Virus record (IMG/VR): IMGVR_UViG_3300044611_001195
Location: 1-64,000 of that record
Direction: 5' to 3' (one strand)
DNA length: 64,000 bases
DNA from: a virus
Shown here in pieces: positions 33,926-41,995 of the stretch. The notes under the pieces are model-generated. The model did no database searches. It saw only the letters and a program-made list of their open reading frames with translations, and was not told the DNA's origin. The position numbers and the translations under genes were made by a program. Each line of letters begins with the position of its first letter. The first letter of the stretch is position 1.

Positions 33926-34558
33926 TCAAACTTCTACCGTGATCAGTCGGTTAGCATATTCATGAGCATAAGATGTACGAGCACCATGAATGCCCCAACC
34001 AATCCAACTGTACGCATAGTTCATGTAGCGATCGATAGACTTACCAGGAGTTTTCATTCGGTCTTCGATTCGTTTCCATTGAACTTCATTCGTCAGATAA
34101 CGAAGTTGCGTTGGAAGTGTTGATGGAGAACCACCAAACTTCTTAGCAAAATCACCCAATCCATAATAACGATCGGCAGATGTCCATTGGATCAGTCCAT
34201 AACCACGACCGCAGTGATGGTACTGAGTCCTGCTACCACCTTCACAAATATTAGGCACGAACATAGATTCCTGCTTAATATTGCCCATGATAGTAGCAAG
34301 GGCGTTTCTGTCTTTAATTCCTTGATCTTGGAAATAATCCAAGGCAAGTTGTTCATGTTCTGAACACCCTTTACAAATTAGCCTTTTCTCTTTTGGCTTT
34401 TCGGGAGCAACCTCTCGGATCGCTGTCGTAGTTTCAAACTCCTTAACAACAGAAAATGGCGCTGGTGGTGCCGTCAAAGGAGGAAATACAGGCAGTGTTG
34501 CCATATTGGTTGTAACCGATGCCAGAAGGGGCAGGGCTACAGTAAAGATGTTTTGCAT
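33926..34558 (-). CDS. phage tail-lysozyme-type peptidoglycan hydrolase
   Basis: A 210-residue protein with an N-terminal hydrophobic segment (QNIFTVALPLLASV) and a Pro-rich linker. A catalytic domain spans about 85-210: ALATIMGNIKQESMFVPNIC holds the catalytic Glu, and GYGLIQWTSADRYYGLGDFA is the family signature of phage tail lysozymes. It would cut peptidoglycan at entry or exit. The start at 34558 (MQNIFTV) is chosen because the longer frame lacks a signal. It is divergently transcribed from the secreted-protein cassette. Confidence 0.82.
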   Translation of the reverse strand: MQNIFTVALPLLASVTTNMATLPVFPPLTAPPAPFSVVKEFETTTAIREVAPEKPKEKRLICKGCSEHEQLALDYFQDQGIKDRNALATIMGNIKQESMFVPNICEGGSRTQYHHCGRGYGLIQWTSADRYYGLGDFAKKFGGSPSTLPTQLRYLTNEVQWKRIEDRMKTPGKSIDRYMNYAYSWIGWGIHGARTSYAHEYANRLITVEV

Positions 34559-34657
34559 TAAAATTAATTGAACTCTACATCCGTATAGAAGGGGGGTACA
34601 CCACCTCTCTCGAAGGGCACCTTCCACGGCTCTAATGTCACATCACAGACTCATAAT

Positions 34658-34679
34658 AAAATCCCTGATATGGGATTTT
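34658..34679. promoter_or_regulatory. perfect hairpin in the divergent spacer
   Basis: An 8-bp perfect inverted repeat AAAATCCC/GGGATTTT (34658-34665 with 34672-34679) lies between divergent genes; role unknown. Confidence 0.4.
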
Positions 34680-34735
34680 CCATATTAAGTTTTTATTTAG
34701 GATTTGTCAAGTAGACCACTTCTAAAAATGGTTGT

Positions 34736-34743
34736 GCTAAATA
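34736..34743 (+). promoter_or_regulatory. possible late promoter GCTAAATA
   Basis: A variant of the late octamer 26 bases upstream of the first secreted-protein gene, at the spacing seen for the clear late promoters. Confidence 0.45.
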
Positions 34744-34769
34744 CTTGTAGTGTTTATTACTCAAGAAAA

Positions 34770-35234
34770 ATGAAGAAAGTTCTTTTAGTCCTTTCTACAT
34801 TATTCTTAGTTAATCCTGCTGGTGCTGCTGAAATTACATCAAAAATTACTGATTCCGTTCAACTTGGTGTTCAGGGTGCAGCGATTCAAACCGAAAGAGT
34901 AGGTGCTTCCTATTCTGTTTCAGGTACAAATATTGACGTTACTACTCTTGGTGGAGTTGGTGGCGCAGGTTCATATGGCATTGATACAAACGGTCAAGCA
35001 TTTACTTTCTCAGAAACTCAACGCGCTGCTGATACAGCAGTCACCACTCAGTCGGTCTCTGGTGGAGTTATTGCTTCTCCCAACCTTTATGGGAATTCTA
35101 CTACTCAGTTAGCAGGAGATAAAGGTTCTCTTGCAGGTTCTCTAAGTGGAACTGGCGTTCCTAGCGTAACTGCTGGTGGTCCTGGTACAACTGCAACAGC
35201 ACAAAGAACAATCGAATTAAGTGTATTCAAATGA
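34770..35234 (+). CDS. secreted protein with GTNI motif, copy 1
   Basis: A 154-residue protein. The signal peptide MKKVLLVLSTLFLVNPAGAA is followed by a small Gly/Thr/Ser-rich beta domain with SYSVSGTNIDV and GQAFTFSETQ. The gene downstream has SYTVTGTNINI and GAPFQFSETT at matching places, so the two are paralogues. The ATG at 34770 is set by the signal peptide. Function unknown; export to the periplasm or cell surface is likely. No virion role can be shown. Confidence 0.78.
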   Translation: MKKVLLVLSTLFLVNPAGAAEITSKITDSVQLGVQGAAIQTERVGASYSVSGTNIDVTTLGGVGGAGSYGIDTNGQAFTFSETQRAADTAVTTQSVSGGVIASPNLYGNSTTQLAGDKGSLAGSLSGTGVPSVTAGGPGTTATAQRTIELSVFK

Positions 35235-35596
35235 GATACATAACTCCCGTTCTGCTTTTAGCAGCGGGAGTCATTTGTACTCCTGCATATGCTGAAAGTG
35301 TTGTACCTAATTTTACCAGAGGAACAATCACAGCAGAAACTAAGACACGCACAGAAATCGTTGAGACGATTAAACAAATAGAATATACCACTGGGACATC
35401 TTATACAGTCACAGGCACGAATATCAATATTCCTGGTACTCCTACGCCTGGTGCTAATTATAGCGTTATGACTCAAGGTGCTCCGTTCCAGTTCAGTGAA
35501 ACAACACTTGGGCCTGGGGTGGCTAAGGAAACATGGATAGAAAGAACCACTACACAAGATTCAACAACAAACTCAGTATCAGTCTTTACGCAATAG
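35231..35596 (+). CDS. secreted protein with GTNI motif, copy 2
   Basis: A 121-residue protein with signal peptide MRYITPVLLLAAGVICTPAYA and the GTNI and FSET motifs of the preceding gene. The four-base overlap couples it to copy 1. Function unknown. Confidence 0.78.
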   Translation: MRYITPVLLLAAGVICTPAYAESVVPNFTRGTITAETKTRTEIVETIKQIEYTTGTSYTVTGTNINIPGTPTPGANYSVMTQGAPFQFSETTLGPGVAKETWIERTTTQDSTTNSVSVFTQ

Positions 35597-36147
35597 CAAC
35601 TATACTATTATTAACACTTGCAGGTTCGAGTAGAAGTAAAGCACAACAAGCTCCATCCAATACAAATATAGCAGGACCTTCGGCATCTGCCACTGGTAAT
35701 GTTACAAACCAGGCAGTTCAGGTGTTACAAGGTCCTTACGCCATGAATACTTTCGGTAGTGGAGTTAGTTGTCAAGGTCCAACAATGAGTCTCTCTCCTT
35801 TCATTTTAGGAAGTCTAAATGGGGGAGCAGATCCATCACAATATCAATCTCATAGTGGAAATGCTGGATTTTCAATGGGATTTAACTTCCCACTTGATGG
35901 AAGTCTTACTGAGATCTGTAAATCAAGAGCTAAAGTAGAAATTGCAAGACAACAAGCAGAAGCAGATAAAGCAAGACTTGATTTTGAACTTGTAAGATTA
36001 TTAAAATGTGGTGAAGCGATTAAAAATGGAATTAGTTTCCATCCAGAAAGTCCATATTTTAAAATTTGTGCTGATGTTGTTGTGAAGTATCCACGAGTAC
36101 AGGATGTCGTCAATGGAAATACAACCAATCAAATCAGTAAAAATTGA
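35533..36147 (+). CDS. secreted protein with a helical C-terminal region
   Basis: A 204-residue protein. A signal-like hydrophobic segment (ISLYAIATILLLTLAGSS) is followed by a Gly/Asn-rich domain with one Cys (GSGVSCQGPTMSLSPFILG), then a helix (KVEIARQQAEADKARLDFEL). Two further Cys (KCGEAI, KICADV) could form a disulphide. It overlaps the previous gene by 64 bases in another frame, and it is the third member of this cassette. Confidence 0.75.
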   Translation: MDRKNHYTRFNNKLSISLYAIATILLLTLAGSSRSKAQQAPSNTNIAGPSASATGNVTNQAVQVLQGPYAMNTFGSGVSCQGPTMSLSPFILGSLNGGADPSQYQSHSGNAGFSMGFNFPLDGSLTEICKSRAKVEIARQQAEADKARLDFELVRLLKCGEAIKNGISFHPESPYFKICADVVVKYPRVQDVVNGNTTNQISKN

Positions 36148-36934
36148 TTCTCCACGAATCATACCTACAATAGAACCTCCTGTTACTCAAACTACACAAC
36201 AACCACTTATTCGTGGATTGGAAGTACCAGTTATTAATATTACAAATCCATCAATCAATTATCCAGTCATCAATGTTCCAACACAAGAAGAATTTGATGC
36301 TGCCGTAAAAGCAGAAAAACAAAAACAAGAACAAGAACAACAAGAAAAAAGTAGAGGTTTTCCAGATCCTACTCCCCCTCCTGAACTTCCACAGATTGCT
36401 CAAACCCCTCCTACTCAAACACCCATTGCTGAAATACCAGCAGACAAACCAACAACAACACCAACAACTTTTAGTGTTTATGGAGTCGATATTAATTTAC
36501 CTGACCCTTCTCTTGTTGCTACGGCTGGTGCTGTCGCAGTAGTAACGACTGCTGCTACAATAGCATCAACAACTGTTCTGAATGCTTTGAAGAATGCAGC
36601 AGAACCAATCATCAAAGAAGCAACAAAGAATAAGTTTAAGATTAAAATCAAACAAGTAAAGCCAGTACTACATTATGTCCTAGCAGAAGGTGGACATGTA
36701 GATGTTTTTGAATACTCTGCCGAAGGAACTCGTTTAATAGAACAAGTAACTAATGTAGAGCAATATATTCGTGACCAAGTTGAAATCAATGCTCTCTATG
36801 AGATTGATAATAAAATCATTATTGACGATGTAATCAAAGATAAGTTCACAAAAGAAGGCAAAGAAAGATTTAAACCTCTCTTTGCCCCTGCTAAAAAAAT
36901 TGCTAAAAAATTATCTGCCAGATTATCTTTCTGA
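36113..36934 (+). CDS. Pro-rich protein with an internal hydrophobic helix
   Basis: A 273-residue protein: a Pro/Thr/Ile-rich N-terminal half (VIPTIEPPVTQTTQQ-like runs, a KAEKQKQEQEQQEK charged helix), one hydrophobic helix near 135-160 (VATAGAVAVVTTAATIAST) and a basic C-terminal domain. This recalls TonB-like envelope-spanning proteins, but no TonB box partner is known here. The ATG at 36113 has AGGA eight bases upstream and is preferred over 36104. It ends overlapping the opposite-strand gene at 36923. Confidence 0.68.
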   Translation: MEIQPIKSVKIDSPRIIPTIEPPVTQTTQQPLIRGLEVPVINITNPSINYPVINVPTQEEFDAAVKAEKQKQEQEQQEKSRGFPDPTPPPELPQIAQTPPTQTPIAEIPADKPTTTPTTFSVYGVDINLPDPSLVATAGAVAVVTTAATIASTTVLNALKNAAEPIIKEATKNKFKIKIKQVKPVLHYVLAEGGHVDVFEYSAEGTRLIEQVTNVEQYIRDQVEINALYEIDNKIIIDDVIKDKFTKEGKERFKPLFAPAKKIAKKLSARLSF

Positions 36935-37060
36935 TGTAAATTGTGTGATAATCCATCCAATCACTAGAACTGGTAACTGAACTAAAACGTTATAAAGAAT
37001 TTCTAGAAAAATATTATTCTTCTCTTTTTTACGTTTATCCTTTGCTGGTGCCGTGGTCAT
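36923..37060 (-). CDS. 45-residue membrane protein
   Basis: MTTAPAKDKRKKEKNNIFLE, a basic N-terminus, leads into a transmembrane helix (LVQLPVLVIGWIITQF). Its last 12 bases overlap the 3' end of the convergent gene. It overlaps the gene upstream by 26 bases. Function unknown. Confidence 0.62.
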   Translation of the reverse strand: MTTAPAKDKRKKEKNNIFLEILYNVLVQLPVLVIGWIITQFTSER

Positions 37061-37268
37061 TTTGTAACACCTTAAACAAATCTTTACTATTTAACAAACT
37101 AGTATCAAATTGTAAAGATTTTTTGCGCCCTCTTCGTGCTGGTCTCCTAACAAAACGAATAACTTCTGGCGGTTGTTTTTTAGGAATAGGTCTTCTATTT
37201 TCAAGTATTATTCCATCGTGAGTTAGGAGTCTTGCTAAAATTAAAAAATGTAAAGATATTCTTTTCAT
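37035..37268 (-). CDS. small basic protein
   Basis: A 77-residue protein with many Arg and Lys (FVRRPARRGRKKSLQF). No domain recognised; nucleic-acid binding is possible. It overlaps both neighbours in a chain of small minus-strand genes. Confidence 0.68.
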   Translation of the reverse strand: MKRISLHFLILARLLTHDGIILENRRPIPKKQPPEVIRFVRRPARRGRKKSLQFDTSLLNSKDLFKVLQNDHGTSKG

Positions 37269-37462
37269 TTTTTCTTCAACTTAAAGGCAGCATCACCAAG
37301 AAAAGAACCAACAGCAAGAACAAGTACTTTTGCATATGCATCTCTACTTGTACTTTCAAGTTCTACTTGACCTTCTGTACGAATCGCAACAGATTCCACA
37401 GCAGAAATCATTAGGGCACTCCAAATAATTAAGAATAGTCTTACAATATTAAAGTAAATCAC
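37265..37462 (-). CDS. small membrane protein
   Basis: A 65-residue protein with an N-terminal helix (FNIVRLFLIIWSALMIS) and a second hydrophobic stretch near the end (AKVLVLAVGSFLGDAAF). Four-base overlaps on both sides. Function unknown. Confidence 0.7.
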   Translation of the reverse strand: MIYFNIVRLFLIIWSALMISAVESVAIRTEGQVELESTSRDAYAKVLVLAVGSFLGDAAFKLKKK

Positions 37463-37872
37463 TTCTTACGCTTTGCATCAAGTTCGGCAAAGTTCTTCTT
37501 CTTTGTACCACCATCATAATTCCAAGCATATCCTTCGGAAATCATCTGATCATTGAGTGAAGTTGGTTCATCATTGATAAACAGATGACCAATGATTCTT
37601 CCATACTTTTCTGTGGAGTCAGGAAGTTCCGTCTTGATTAGAATGTTTTTGGCACCTTCGCAACGATGCTTCAACCATTCTTTTGATTCGAGTCCGTATT
37701 TTTTTTCGTTCGCATCTGCTGTGCGACTTTCTGGGGTATCGACACCAGCAAGACGAATTCTCTTAGTAAGGGAGATATCAAAACCCAAATCAATATCAGC
37801 GTCAATAGTGTCACCATCTACAACCTTATGAATTTGACGTATTCTGTAGATATAGGGATCTTTATTGTCCAT
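37459..37872 (-). CDS. thermonuclease-like (SNase) nuclease
   Basis: A 137-residue staphylococcal-nuclease fold protein. VVDGDTIDADIDLGF holds the calcium Asp, RIRLAGVDTPE the catalytic Arg and Glu, and STEKYGRIIGHL the second Arg. No signal peptide, so it would act in the cytoplasm, perhaps on host DNA or RNA. The length is that of the bare catalytic domain. Confidence 0.9.
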   Translation of the reverse strand: MDNKDPYIYRIRQIHKVVDGDTIDADIDLGFDISLTKRIRLAGVDTPESRTADANEKKYGLESKEWLKHRCEGAKNILIKTELPDSTEKYGRIIGHLFINDEPTSLNDQMISEGYAWNYDGGTKKKNFAELDAKRKK

Positions 37873-38084
37873 TAGAAAGGAAACTTAATACTCCCAGTAT
37901 TTAGTTTGGGGATAGGTAGTTTCTCAAATGCTTTGGTGACTTGCTTCTCTACAACAGCACCAACAAATGCTTCTGGATTATCTAGAATTTTTTGTGCTTT
38001 CTGGTAAGTGATATAAGCACCCACGCCAATAGCAGCACTAATGCCTAGACTTGTGATTGATAGAATTAGACTCAGATGTTTCAT
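37872..38084 (-). CDS. small membrane-anchored protein
   Basis: A 70-residue protein with an N-terminal helix (SLILSITSLGISAAIGVGAY) and an amphipathic tail (FVGAVVEKQVTKAFEKL). The type is common in cyanophages, function unknown. It overlaps the nuclease by one base. Confidence 0.72.
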   Translation of the reverse strand: MKHLSLILSITSLGISAAIGVGAYITYQKAQKILDNPEAFVGAVVEKQVTKAFEKLPIPKLNTGSIKFPF

Positions 38085-38190
38085 CTTTCATCTCCTCAGA
38101 TGCTAACTTTAATATGTAGTAAATGATGTATGCAGTAAAAGTAAGTCCACAAGATAATATTATAAAAACACCCCAAGGAAATTCGTCCAT
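38038..38190 (-). CDS. 50-residue membrane protein
   Basis: MDEFPWGVFIILSCGLTFTA begins a single transmembrane segment, followed by an acidic tail (SEEMKDETSESN). It overlaps the next gene by 47 bases in another frame and ends with its own TAG. Function unknown. Confidence 0.62.
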   Translation of the reverse strand: MDEFPWGVFIILSCGLTFTAYIIYYILKLASEEMKDETSESNSINHKSRH

Positions 38191-38191
38191 A

Positions 38192-38383
38192 TTACCATCC
38201 TTCCTCTTTATGTATCCAAACTTTCAGATCTTTTACATATTTTCTTAATATTTCTGCTTGTGATAAGTGCCAGTCATCTCCTGTTTTAATATATGCCTTG
38301 ACGTGTTCATCAACAGCATCAAGGCATTTTTTAATTACAGGATTCCAAGGTTGCCGAATTGGAGTATTCCATTCACGTGGCAT
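38192..38383 (-). CDS. 63-residue protein
   Basis: A small Trp-rich helical protein (MPREWNTPIRQPWNPVIKKC, DDWHLSQAEILRKYV). No domain recognised. It lies one base upstream of the next gene in the chain. Confidence 0.7.
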   Translation of the reverse strand: MPREWNTPIRQPWNPVIKKCLDAVDEHVKAYIKTGDDWHLSQAEILRKYVKDLKVWIHKEEGW

Positions 38384-38392
38384 AAAACCTCA

Positions 38393-38506
38393 TTACTTTT
38401 TCTTACCACCGTTCTTCGCTTTCTTAGCAGTAGCATTTCCCTGGTTCTGCTTGGATTGTTTTCCACCAGCAGAACCTTTCTTACCTTTGTTTGGTGACTT
38501 AGACAT
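38393..38506 (-). CDS. 37-residue Lys-rich peptide
   Basis: MSKSPNKGKKGSAGGKQSKQ followed by further Lys/Gly/Asn residues: about a third of the residues are Lys. Highly basic tails like this bind nucleic acid. Its ATG shares a base with the stop of the gene upstream, supporting expression. Confidence 0.65.
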   Translation of the reverse strand: MSKSPNKGKKGSAGGKQSKQNQGNATAKKAKNGGKKK

Positions 38507-38844
38507 TATGCTCCTGGAGTACGTGGTTGAACTTGACCCTCTTCAAGAGCTTCAACTCTTTCTTCAAGAGATGGAGCTGCTGCTTCGGGAGCAGGTGGTT
38601 CTGGTGGAGTTTCTACAAACTCTTCCCTTTTAGGTTCTGCTTTTTTTTCATCTTCTTCATCTCCACCTTTCTTCATAGTATTAATTCCAAAGGTTGCGGC
38701 AGAGGCAGTAAAAACAGTCGCAATAAAAGTGGGGTCCATCTTGGATAGAGCCCCAGCATAACTAGCGGTAAGAAGAGCAGCAGACCATCCAAGGATGGCA
38801 ATACGAATCACTTGCCCCAAAGCATTCTCCTTTTTCTTGTCCAT
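38506..38844 (-). CDS. membrane protein with acidic Pro-rich tail
   Basis: A 112-residue protein: two hydrophobic segments (VIRIAILGWSAALLTASYAG, PTFIATVFTASAATFGI) and a Pro/Glu-rich tail (ETPPEPPAPEAAAP). The ATG at 38844 (MDKKKENALG) is 27 bases after a late-type octamer, so longer starts are not used. Function unknown; size and layout could suit a lysis or head-associated membrane protein. Confidence 0.7.
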   Translation of the reverse strand: MDKKKENALGQVIRIAILGWSAALLTASYAGALSKMDPTFIATVFTASAATFGINTMKKGGDEEDEKKAEPKREEFVETPPEPPAPEAAAPSLEERVEALEEGQVQPRTPGA

Positions 38845-38870
38845 CAGTGTCCGTGTGATGAAGTCTGTAA

Positions 38871-38878
38871 TATTTAGG
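38871..38878 (-). promoter_or_regulatory. possible late promoter CCTAAATA
   Basis: Minus-strand variant of the late octamer 27 bases upstream of the gene at 38844. Confidence 0.45.
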
Positions 38879-38881
38879 ATT

Positions 38882-41053
38882 TTAGAACTTAAATTTAACC
38901 TTTGCAGATACTGCTGTGTTAGAAACCCCATCATTAATTTGATGAATTCCTTCAATAATTATCATTTCCTTATAATCAACAGAAGCATTTGCCTCGATCA
39001 TTCCGCTGGTTTCATAAGAACCACCGACAGTTATGCCGAATAAATCCTTCTTCTTACCACCAAAACGATGCGAAATATTTAGACCAACCTCACCAGAATG
39101 TGAAGTTTTGTTTATAGTATCTACGGTTCTTCTTGATTGAATAGAACCAGTTTCAGTAAAACCATCTCTCTGGTAATTACCAACGGTATATCCAACAAAT
39201 GAAGTTATGTTCTTATTGAGATGCCAGAATAATCTGTTATTTACAAACCATTCTTTTCCTTGTGTTGAACTTTCATTATTAAAGATACCCTGAACATTTC
39301 TTGATACATTATATTTGTTCTGAGAGAAACCAGCATTAGTTAAGAGTGAGAATGTATTTCCACGGAACATATTAAAGAAACCATAATGACCCTTAACAAG
39401 ACTAGAAGTACTATCAACACCACCTAAATCAATATTCACATTATTATACTGACCACCAATAGTCCAAGTTGGTTTGATATCAATTTCTAATCCACCACCA
39501 ATAATCAACGACTTACCAGTGTATCCATAGTCACCATAAGACCAAGCATAATAATTGTTGCTGAATACTCTTACTTTATCTGTGGTTGGTTGAGATGGTT
39601 CGTGAATGAAAAGATTTTGTAATCCACCACCAATCTTATCTAAAACTTCGTGCTGATCAATACGTCCAGAAAGAACATCGTGAGTATTGTTTGTATCAAC
39701 AGAAAGAAGTAATGAACTTATAACAGTTCCATCACTATAAGTATCTTGCTGTAATAAAGGAGTTTGACTTGTAGTTGCAAAATCTCTTCTAATCTTTTGA
39801 ACTCCATCTTTTTCAGATGCTGTATGAGTAACCTCAGTAGTAACAACAACTGGAAGTCCTGGTGCAGGAACAGTTACAGAGTTTAATAATGTTGGAGATT
39901 CTGGTTCAGGAGTGGGTTCTGGTGTGGGATCAGGTGTGGGCTCAGGAGTAGGTTCTGGTGTGGGCTCAGGTGTAGGTTCAGGAGTAGGTTCTGGTGTGGG
40001 TTCAGGAGTAGGTTCTGGTGTGGGCTCTGGGGTAGGTTCAGGAGTTGGAGTTGGATCAGGGGTTGGTTCTGGTGTGGGCTCTGGGGTAGGTTCTGGTTCA
40101 GGTGTTGGAGTGGGTTCTGGTTCTGGTGTAGGTTCAGGAGTTGGGGTTGGTGCTACTTCATCAACAGATGGTGCATCTGGATTGTTTGGAGCAACAGGTG
40201 TAAATGCTTGACCATTCTGTGTTGTAGTTCCAGGCTGACTATCAACTAAGAGAACTGGTGATAATGCAGTGTCTCCGAGGTTGAATACTGCAAATCCTAA
40301 GAGATAATCTCCATCAGCACCTACTTGATATGTTGAATACTGCCATCCAGTAGAACCATAAGTTCCAGTTGAATAGTCACCAGTTCCAGGATTAGTAAAC
40401 CCAAGCAGTGCATAGTTTTGAAGTTGATTATTAACTGTTACTGTTGGAGATGAACCTGTTCCTTGATAAACAAGTGATGTAATAGAACCATCATTGAAAG
40501 GAACATAATCAGTTCCAATGTAGTTCCAAGACATTGTATAAACTGTTCCAGTTTGCAAAGTCACTGACTTTGTAATCCAAGCAGCATCAGTTGGATTTGG
40601 ATTTCCTAATCCAGATGCTTGTTGTTGTTGGATGAGAAGATCTTTGATTGCTTGGTTTTCTGCCGCAGTTAATCCAAGTGCTTCTGTTGCTTGGTTAAAT
40701 GTTGCTTGACCATTTGGTTGCAATGCAGCACCAGCATCTCCATAAGGAGCAAACTCCCAAGTTGTTGGTGTTACTGCGGGTGCGTGGTATGGGTTAGGAG
40801 AACCATCTTGGAGAGTTGGACTTCCTACTGCTCCGTGAGAGGGTGCATTGAAGATTACTGGATTATCGACAACACTAACACCAGTTCCCTGCCCAGTGAT
40901 TGTGCTGTCTAATGTTCCTGTTTGATTTCCAGTATTCCAACCTGAGGTATTTCCAGACTCAAAATCTGTACCAGAAATAGTATCTGCAAATGCAGTTGGT
41001 GCTCCCATTAAAAGAGCAGACGCTAAAACAAGCGCCTTCTTAGCGTAAGACAT
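38882..41053 (-). CDS. secreted protein with PEPT linker and beta-barrel-like C-terminus
   Basis: A 723-residue protein. A signal peptide ([19 protein letters not shown]) is followed by an N-terminal domain to about 295 with a carbohydrate-binding-like look ([15 protein letters not shown]). A rigid (PEPT)n linker spans about 300-385. The C-terminal region of roughly 310 residues has alternating beta-strand pattern and ends in Phe (SAKVKFKF), as outer-membrane barrels do. The plan is that of an autotransporter-type surface protein. No family was recognised with certainty, and a secreted virion fibre is the alternative. A late promoter (41194-41201) lies upstream. Confidence 0.72.
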   Translation of the reverse strand: MSYAKKALVLASALLMGAPTAFADTISGTDFESGNTSGWNTGNQTGTLDSTITGQGTGVSVVDNPVIFNAPSHGAVGSPTLQDGSPNPYHAPAVTPTTWEFAPYGDAGAALQPNGQATFNQATEALGLTAAENQAIKDLLIQQQQASGLGNPNPTDAAWITKSVTLQTGTVYTMSWNYIGTDYVPFNDGSITSLVYQGTGSSPTVTVNNQLQNYALLGFTNPGTGDYSTGTYGSTGWQYSTYQVGADGDYLLGFAVFNLGDTALSPVLLVDSQPGTTTQNGQAFTPVAPNNPDAPSVDEVAPTPTPEPTPEPEPTPTPEPEPTPEPTPEPTPDPTPTPEPTPEPTPEPTPEPTPEPTPEPTPEPTPEPTPEPTPDPTPEPTPEPESPTLLNSVTVPAPGLPVVVTTEVTHTASEKDGVQKIRRDFATTSQTPLLQQDTYSDGTVISSLLLSVDTNNTHDVLSGRIDQHEVLDKIGGGLQNLFIHEPSQPTTDKVRVFSNNYYAWSYGDYGYTGKSLIIGGGLEIDIKPTWTIGGQYNNVNIDLGGVDSTSSLVKGHYGFFNMFRGNTFSLLTNAGFSQNKYNVSRNVQGIFNNESSTQGKEWFVNNRLFWHLNKNITSFVGYTVGNYQRDGFTETGSIQSRRTVDTINKTSHSGEVGLNISHRFGGKKKDLFGITVGGSYETSGMIEANASVDYKEMIIIEGIHQINDGVSNTAVSAKVKFKF
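39895..40155. repeat. tandem repeat encoding the PEPT linker
   Basis: About 21 units of a 12-base repeat (variants of GGTTCAGGAGTA on the plus strand) encode the Pro-Glu-Pro-Thr repeats of the 723-residue protein. Such DNA repeats can change length by slippage. Confidence 0.9.
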
Positions 41054-41124
41054 AAAAAGTCCTCTATGACTCAGTGTGTACTAAACGAAACAAACCGAAG
41101 TTTTGTTTAAAAGTAAAGTATTCA

Positions 41125-41143
41125 CCAAGTCCAGAGGACTCGG
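41125..41143 (-). other. hairpin in the leader of the 723-residue gene
   Basis: An 8-bp stem with one G-T pair (41125-41132 with 41136-41143) and a three-base loop lies between the late promoter and the gene. A second hairpin with a TTCG loop lies at about 41086-41108. Neither has a clean T-run. Confidence 0.4.
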
Positions 41144-41193
41144 GGTATGTAGATTCAGACCAGTTAAGATCAGGAATCAGTATTGATTTTAAC

Positions 41194-41201
41194 TATTTAT
41201 C
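41194..41201 (-). promoter_or_regulatory. late promoter GATAAATA
   Basis: Minus-strand GATAAATA overlapping the lysozyme stop codon, 141 bases upstream of the 723-residue gene; the long leader contains two hairpins. Confidence 0.55.
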
Positions 41202-41868
41202 CTTTTTTCCATGCTTCACCTTCTGCCTTTCTTCTACGAGCAAGACCTGCTTCTACATTTGAACCAGGATTGCGATAGAGATAAAGAGCATCGGGAACTA
41301 AGTCCCATTCTTTATTCTTTAGGCGTTTAGTAATAGTATTAAAGTTATCACCACCGTAGAAACCAGCGCCGAGATTATAAGCAAAGCTGAGCAGAGCGCC
41401 TCTTTTTCCATCTGACATTTCATTCCAATGAGGGATCTTACGAAGTGAAGGAAGAAACTGATTCTTACACTGACTGATCAGTAATTCATCTGCTTCTGCC
41501 TGAGTAATGGTATCGCCCATATGAAATGGCGATCCATCCTTCTTACGAGTAGAACCCCAACCAATTGTGATTGGAAGTCCACCAGTCAGAGGATCTGGAT
41601 ATGCTTTAAGGTGGCATCCTTCAAACTCTTTGATGAGTTTTAGACCCATCATAGGCATATCGTCACCACCAGATACAGAAGCGGCAGCAGATGGTGCTGA
41701 TGCTGGTGCCGCATTACCCTTTTTTCCGCGATAAATTTCTGCCCAATCAACATTATCTTCAAGATACTTAACTGGTAAATTATCTTCCAACCACTGAACT
41801 GCTTTTACATGATTAGGGTTTTTCTCGTCGTAAAATTTAAAAAAGTTGTGTAGATCAATTCTTGCCAT
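41197..41868 (-). CDS. lysozyme (GH24) with shared N-terminal domain
   Basis: A 223-residue endolysin. Residues 1-45 (LHNFFKFYDEKNPNHVKAVQ plus WLEDNLP) form a domain also found in the C39-like peptidase at 41967. After an Ala/Ser linker, the muramidase (about 75-223) has LIKEFEGCHLKAYPDPLTGG, with the catalytic Glu, and ITIGWGSTRKKDG, with downstream Thr/Asp sites, as in GH24 enzymes. It would degrade peptidoglycan at lysis or from the virion. No signal peptide. Confidence 0.9.
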   Translation of the reverse strand: MARIDLHNFFKFYDEKNPNHVKAVQWLEDNLPVKYLEDNVDWAEIYRGKKGNAAPASAPSAAASVSGGDDMPMMGLKLIKEFEGCHLKAYPDPLTGGLPITIGWGSTRKKDGSPFHMGDTITQAEADELLISQCKNQFLPSLRKIPHWNEMSDGKRGALLSFAYNLGAGFYGGDNFNTITKRLKNKEWDLVPDALYLYRNPGSNVEAGLARRRKAEGEAWKKG

Positions 41869-41995
41869 TGTTACCTCCGAAATACCTTTGATAAAGATCG
41901 TTTGCTTCCTTGTGTTTACCGTTATTAGTCAGATCCTTAATTACTTTAAGTATCTTTCTCTTAAAATTAATCGAAGATTCTTCCCCATCCATCAT
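41855..41995 (-). CDS. 46-residue basic helical protein
   Basis: MMDGEESSINFKRKILKVIK begins a short helical protein ending in a Tyr/Phe/Gly-rich tail (YQRYFGGNNGKN). The ATG at 41995 keeps overlap with the upstream gene to 29 bases. It lies between two hydrolase genes. Function unknown. Confidence 0.6.
   Translation of the reverse strand: MMDGEESSINFKRKILKVIKDLTNNGKHKEANDLYQRYFGGNNGKN

Noticed and set aside
39912-40211. Plus-strand ORF of Gly-Ser-Gly-Val repeats
   Set aside because: It is the exact antisense of the PEPT repeat in the 723-residue gene; no start signal or independent features.
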